From: Deltaproteobacteria bacterium | GTDB lineage: Bacteria; Myxococcota; Myxococcia; Myxococcales; JAHFDP01 | Direction of reading: 5' to 3' | Length of the DNA: 35,658 nucleotides | Assembly: GCA_023248955.1 (NCBI GenBank) | Contig: JAHFDP010000003.1 | Coordinates: 68,304-103,961, forward strand | Shown: positions 33,949 through 35,658 of the stretch, in pieces | How the letters are laid out: the number at the start of each line of letters is the position of its first letter | Numbering within the stretch: position 1 is the stretch's first letter | Program-made: the position numbers and the translations under genes | The notes under the pieces: generated by a model | Told to the model about the DNA's origin: nothing | What the model saw: the letters and a program-made list of their open reading frames with translations, nothing else | Databases searched by the model: none

Positions 33949-34142
33949 CCGAACGTCTCCTCTGCGTATCGTTCCCAAACGTGAGCTTGAACCCTGAGCA
34001 GGCCCCGTCCGTCAATCCGTCCCGCGGCGCGACGCAGGTGCTCGTAGGCAATCGAACGGCTGCACGCGAGGGCGCGCATGACGTCCTTCGCGTTCACCCA
34101 GATCGTGAGCGGGACGACGCGATCAGCTGTGAGGGAATCCAT
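33759..34142 (-). CDS. Excisionase-like helix-turn-helix protein
   Basis: A 127-residue ORF upstream of and overlapping the integrase by about 190 bases. The N-terminal 65 residues look like a small DNA-binding protein: PLTIWVNAKDVMRALACSRS (helix-turn-helix) then IAYEHLRRAAG and LLRVQAHVWERYAEETF. That suits an excisionase or recombination directionality factor encoded next to an integrase. The C-terminal part runs through the integrase N-terminus in another frame and looks unstructured, so the functional part is probably the first half. An inverted repeat at 34171-34196 lies just upstream of its start. Confidence 0.55.
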   Translation of the reverse strand: MDSLTADRVVPLTIWVNAKDVMRALACSRSIAYEHLRRAAGRIDGRGLLRVQAHVWERYAEETFGCDSTNAARSGGAPTTKTAIVSADPRTATTRRPLKLSSASGNVTPLIPITQPRTRPLSKPRLP

Positions 34143-34170
34143 GCCGCGCTCCTTGCTTGACTACGAAACA

Positions 34171-34196
34171 AAGTAGATTTCATTTACAATCTACTT
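34171..34196. promoter_or_regulatory. Inverted repeat upstream of the excisionase-like gene
   Basis: AAGTAGATT (34171-34179) and AATCTACTT (34188-34196) are perfect 9-bp arms around an 8-base spacer, 29 bases before the start at 34142. The spacing suits an operator for a dimeric regulator; it may also be part of the terminator of the gene ending at 34244. Confidence 0.5.
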
Positions 34197-34243
34197 CGAT
34201 TTGTGTCAACACCAAGGAGCGAAGGAGCTTGCGATGCTGGCGG

Positions 34244-34582
34244 CTATTTCTTCTTCCCGCCCGAAGGGGTGGCCTGCGTCGGAAGGGCAAGACCTGGTCC
34301 TGCCGCGCCAAGGCCGCTTTGCAGGACAACACGGTAACGGTGGTCGAGGAGCTCTTTGAAATAGGTTTCTCGATCCATGCGGAGTGCCTTTCTGTCGGCG
34401 TCCAGAACCTCGACCTGCGATCTCGGCAGACCGTAGAGCGTCGCATGGTTCTCGACGATGCGGCGGAGGACGTGCCCGATGGGCTTGCCCTCGGCTTTCG
34501 CTTCGGTTTCGACCACATCGGCGGCCTTTGGGTTTACGCGGAGCTGGAGAAAACGAACTTCTTCGGAAGGTCCTTGGCCCAT
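34244..34582 (-). CDS. Small element-borne protein
   Basis: A 112-residue protein with a good ribosome binding site (AAAGGA, seven bases before the ATG at 34582). The first part (VRFLQLRVNPKAADVVETEA with KPIGHVLRRIVENH) has a beta-strand plus helix pattern that could be ribbon-helix-helix-like. A helical middle (QVEVLDADRKALRMDRETYF) and a basic tail (SGGKKK) follow. Its name and role are not recognised. Lying upstream of the excisionase-like gene on the same strand, it may regulate or assist transfer of the element. Confidence 0.5.
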   Translation of the reverse strand: MGQGPSEEVRFLQLRVNPKAADVVETEAKAEGKPIGHVLRRIVENHATLYGLPRSQVEVLDADRKALRMDRETYFKELLDHRYRVVLQSGLGAAGPGLALPTQATPSGGKKK

Positions 34583-34970
34583 TTTTGAGTCCTTTCGTTT
34601 GGATCACGAGGACTATAAATAGAATCAAATTTTCTGACAACGCCGTGCCAACGGAGAGATCGGCGACGGAAGGCCGAACACGTTACTCGCTCTGCCTGCC
34701 CGCATTTTTCCAGCGCTCTCTTATGACGCCATCGGCCATGAAAAACCGGACGAAATTGCTTCGTCGTCTCGAGTTCTGCTTTTGGGTTTTGCAGTTTGCT
34801 TTGGCCGTTACTGTTGCTCTGCTTTTGAATTTTTGGACCCCTACCATCACCACTTATCCACACTCGTCACACCTTTTTTTTCTTAAATAGATTGGTAATA
34901 AAATTAATATTCTCTGACTTTCCCCCATTGACCTATGCTGGTTCAATCCGTTCATAAAAAAACCTGATCT
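34583..34970. other. Long intergenic region, AT-richer, no convincing gene
   Basis: This stretch is noticeably richer in A and T than the rest of the window, especially 34880-34970. A possible 50-residue ORF starts at ATG 34738 (MKNRTKLLRRLEFCFWVLQF, one membrane helix), but it has no ribosome binding site. I see no other gene in it. Confidence 0.5.
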
Positions 34971-35034
34971 GGGATGTGTTTCCCCTGACCCCTCCACCAT
35001 CGTTGGGGGGGAGGGGTCAGGGGAAACGCATCCC
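34971..35034. repeat. Long hairpin, 25-bp arms
   Basis: Arms 34971-34995 and 35010-35034 match at 24 of 25 positions, with a 14-base loop containing a G-run. On the minus strand a T-run follows about ten bases beyond the hairpin (34955-34962), so it could terminate transcription from the transposase fragment to its right. It could also be a mobile-element end. Confidence 0.6.
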
Positions 35035-35195
35035 ACGAAGACCTCGGCGAGCAGGTTTCGGAGGGGACCAGAAACGCTGGCAACGTGAGCAGTTGGCACG
35101 GGCGAGATGATCGTTCGCTTGTTCTTCAACCCGATCGCGAAGGTGATCGTCTGATCGCACCGGGTCGCCGATCACGTTCTCGATCATGCTGCCGA
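35035..35195. other. Short gap between hairpin and transposase fragment
   Basis: No gene is supported. A minus-strand open frame of 60 residues crosses it (35017-35199) but lacks a ribosome binding site and any recognisable motif. Several GATCG-like repeats are present near 35150-35210. Confidence 0.35.
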
Positions 35196-35421
35196 TCATG
35201 TTGACGATCGACTAGCGACAACGTCGTCGTTGGTGGAACGCTCTGCGGGGCGATACACCTCCGCTGGCGTCTTCCCTCCGAGCGCGGCGTGCGGGCGAAC
35301 GTGATTAAAATCCGTTAACCACCGCTCGCATTCGCGTTGCTGCGCCGCTTTGGTCTTGGCTGGCCTGAGCTGGAGCTCGCTCAGGTCTCGATGCATGCGC
35401 TCGTGGCCGCCATTGTCCTTG
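35196..35421 (-). pseudogene. C-terminal fragment of an IS481-like transposase
   Basis: The minus-strand frame reads KDNGGHERMHRDLSELQLRP, then QQRECERWLTDFNHVRPHAA, then LGGKTPAEVYRPAERS. This is the end of an integrase-core transposase, with the NG-HERMH segment carrying the catalytic Glu and the RPH-AL-TPAE-Y block of IS481-like enzymes. The rest of the gene is missing: homology stops at about 35421, where a different transposase sequence starts on the other strand. No inverted repeat end is recognised. Confidence 0.7.
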
Positions 35422-35422
35422 C

Positions 35423-35658
35423 CTGATCCCTCCGCAGCTACACCACCTGGTCCGCTTTCACGGCGTCTTCGGACCCAACGCTGCCTGGAGATCCCAGGTT
35501 GTCCCGGCCGTCGAAACGCCAGCAGTTGCGAACGATGCGCTACCAGCGGCCCGTCTCACCATTCCATCGCGTATCCCCTGGCCAGAGCTACTCCAGCGCG
35601 TCTTTCGCGCCGACGTCCTGCGCTGTGACCGCTGCGGCGGCAGAATGAAGATCCTGGC
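35423..35658 (+). pseudogene. Fragment of an IS91-family transposase, running off the window
   Basis: The plus-strand frame from about 35423 reads LIPPQLHHLVRFHGVFGPNA, AWRSQVVPAVETP and later IPWPELLQRVFRADVLRCDR with CGGRMKIL. This matches the C-terminal part of IS91-family Y2 (HUH) transposases, including the CxxCGG zinc-ribbon-like end. The N-terminal catalytic part is absent; the sequence before 35423 belongs to the IS481-like fragment. The ORF continues past the window end. Confidence 0.7.

Larger units (their letters stand above)
32738..35658. mobile_element. Left end of an integrative element at tRNA-Asn
   Basis: The tRNA gene is followed by an integrase reading back into it, an excisionase-like gene, a small accessory gene, a long hairpin and transposase fragments. 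This is the usual order at one end of an island inserted at a tRNA 3' end. The other attachment site, a copy of the tRNA 3' part, is not in the window, so the element's size is unknown. Confidence 0.75.

Noticed and set aside
34738-34890. Possible 50-residue membrane peptide
   Set aside because: One hydrophobic helix, but no ribosome binding site and in AT-rich non-coding surroundings; left as a note.
34971-35034. Integron attC site
   Set aside because: The hairpin lacks the paired RYYYAAC/GTTRRRY core boxes and extrahelical bases typical of attC, and no integron integrase is present.
34854-35199. Two overlapping minus-strand open frames (92 and 60 residues)
   Set aside because: They read through the 25-bp hairpin and carry no recognisable domain or ribosome binding site.

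Overview
The window reads as chromosome of a high-GC Gram-negative bacterium. Outer-membrane lipoproteins, a TolC-type tripartite efflux pump, OmpA-like and carboxypeptidase-regulatory-like surface proteins, an FHA-transglycosylase fusion and a copper-monooxygenase-like secreted protein together suggest a deltaproteobacterial lineage, most likely Myxococcota. This placement is inferred from gene content only.

Layout. 1-5.2 kb: a membrane protein, a small secreted peptide, a VapBC-type toxin-antitoxin pair with a 9-nt-periodic operator array, a BatE-like TPR/SH3 protein, a tryptophan 2,3-dioxygenase-family enzyme, a four-helix b561-like membrane protein next to a tandem-Rieske lipoprotein, and an AT-hook/zinc protein. 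5.2-16.1 kb: FHA-transmembrane-lytic transglycosylase, a PPC-type lipoprotein, a nucleotidyltransferase-like protein, a metallophosphoesterase, a frameshifted copper-monooxygenase-like lipoprotein, exonuclease III, a PDZ lipoprotein, RNase Z and a large OmpA-like surface protein.

16.17-24.8 kb: the main feature, an eleven-gene co-directional gas-vesicle cluster: gvpJ, gvpA, a PAS/GAF histidine kinase, a single-domain response regulator, gvpF, gvpG, a tandem ArsA/Get3-type ATPase, gvpL, gvpS, a third gvpF/L homologue and gvpK. The F-G-L-S-K order matches the classical Bacillus-type arrangement, but a Get3-like ATPase is inserted between G and L and a third F/L between S and K. No gvpN (the usual AAA+ ATPase) is seen. 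The genes overlap or nearly abut, apart from a REP-like palindromic element before the ATPase gene. The likely picture is gas-vesicle assembly with its own two-component input and a targeting-type ATPase.

24.8-31.3 kb: a convergent YihY/BrkB membrane protein and a complete RND efflux operon (adaptor, pump, TolC). 31.27-32.68 kb: an intact insertion sequence of the ISNCY/IS1202 type with a 16-17 bp target duplication, sitting immediately upstream of the promoter of a tRNA-Asn gene. From the tRNA to the window end: the left end of an integrative element (tyrosine integrase ending inside the tRNA, excisionase-like protein, a small gene, a long hairpin) followed by abutting fragments of IS481-like and IS91-like transposases.
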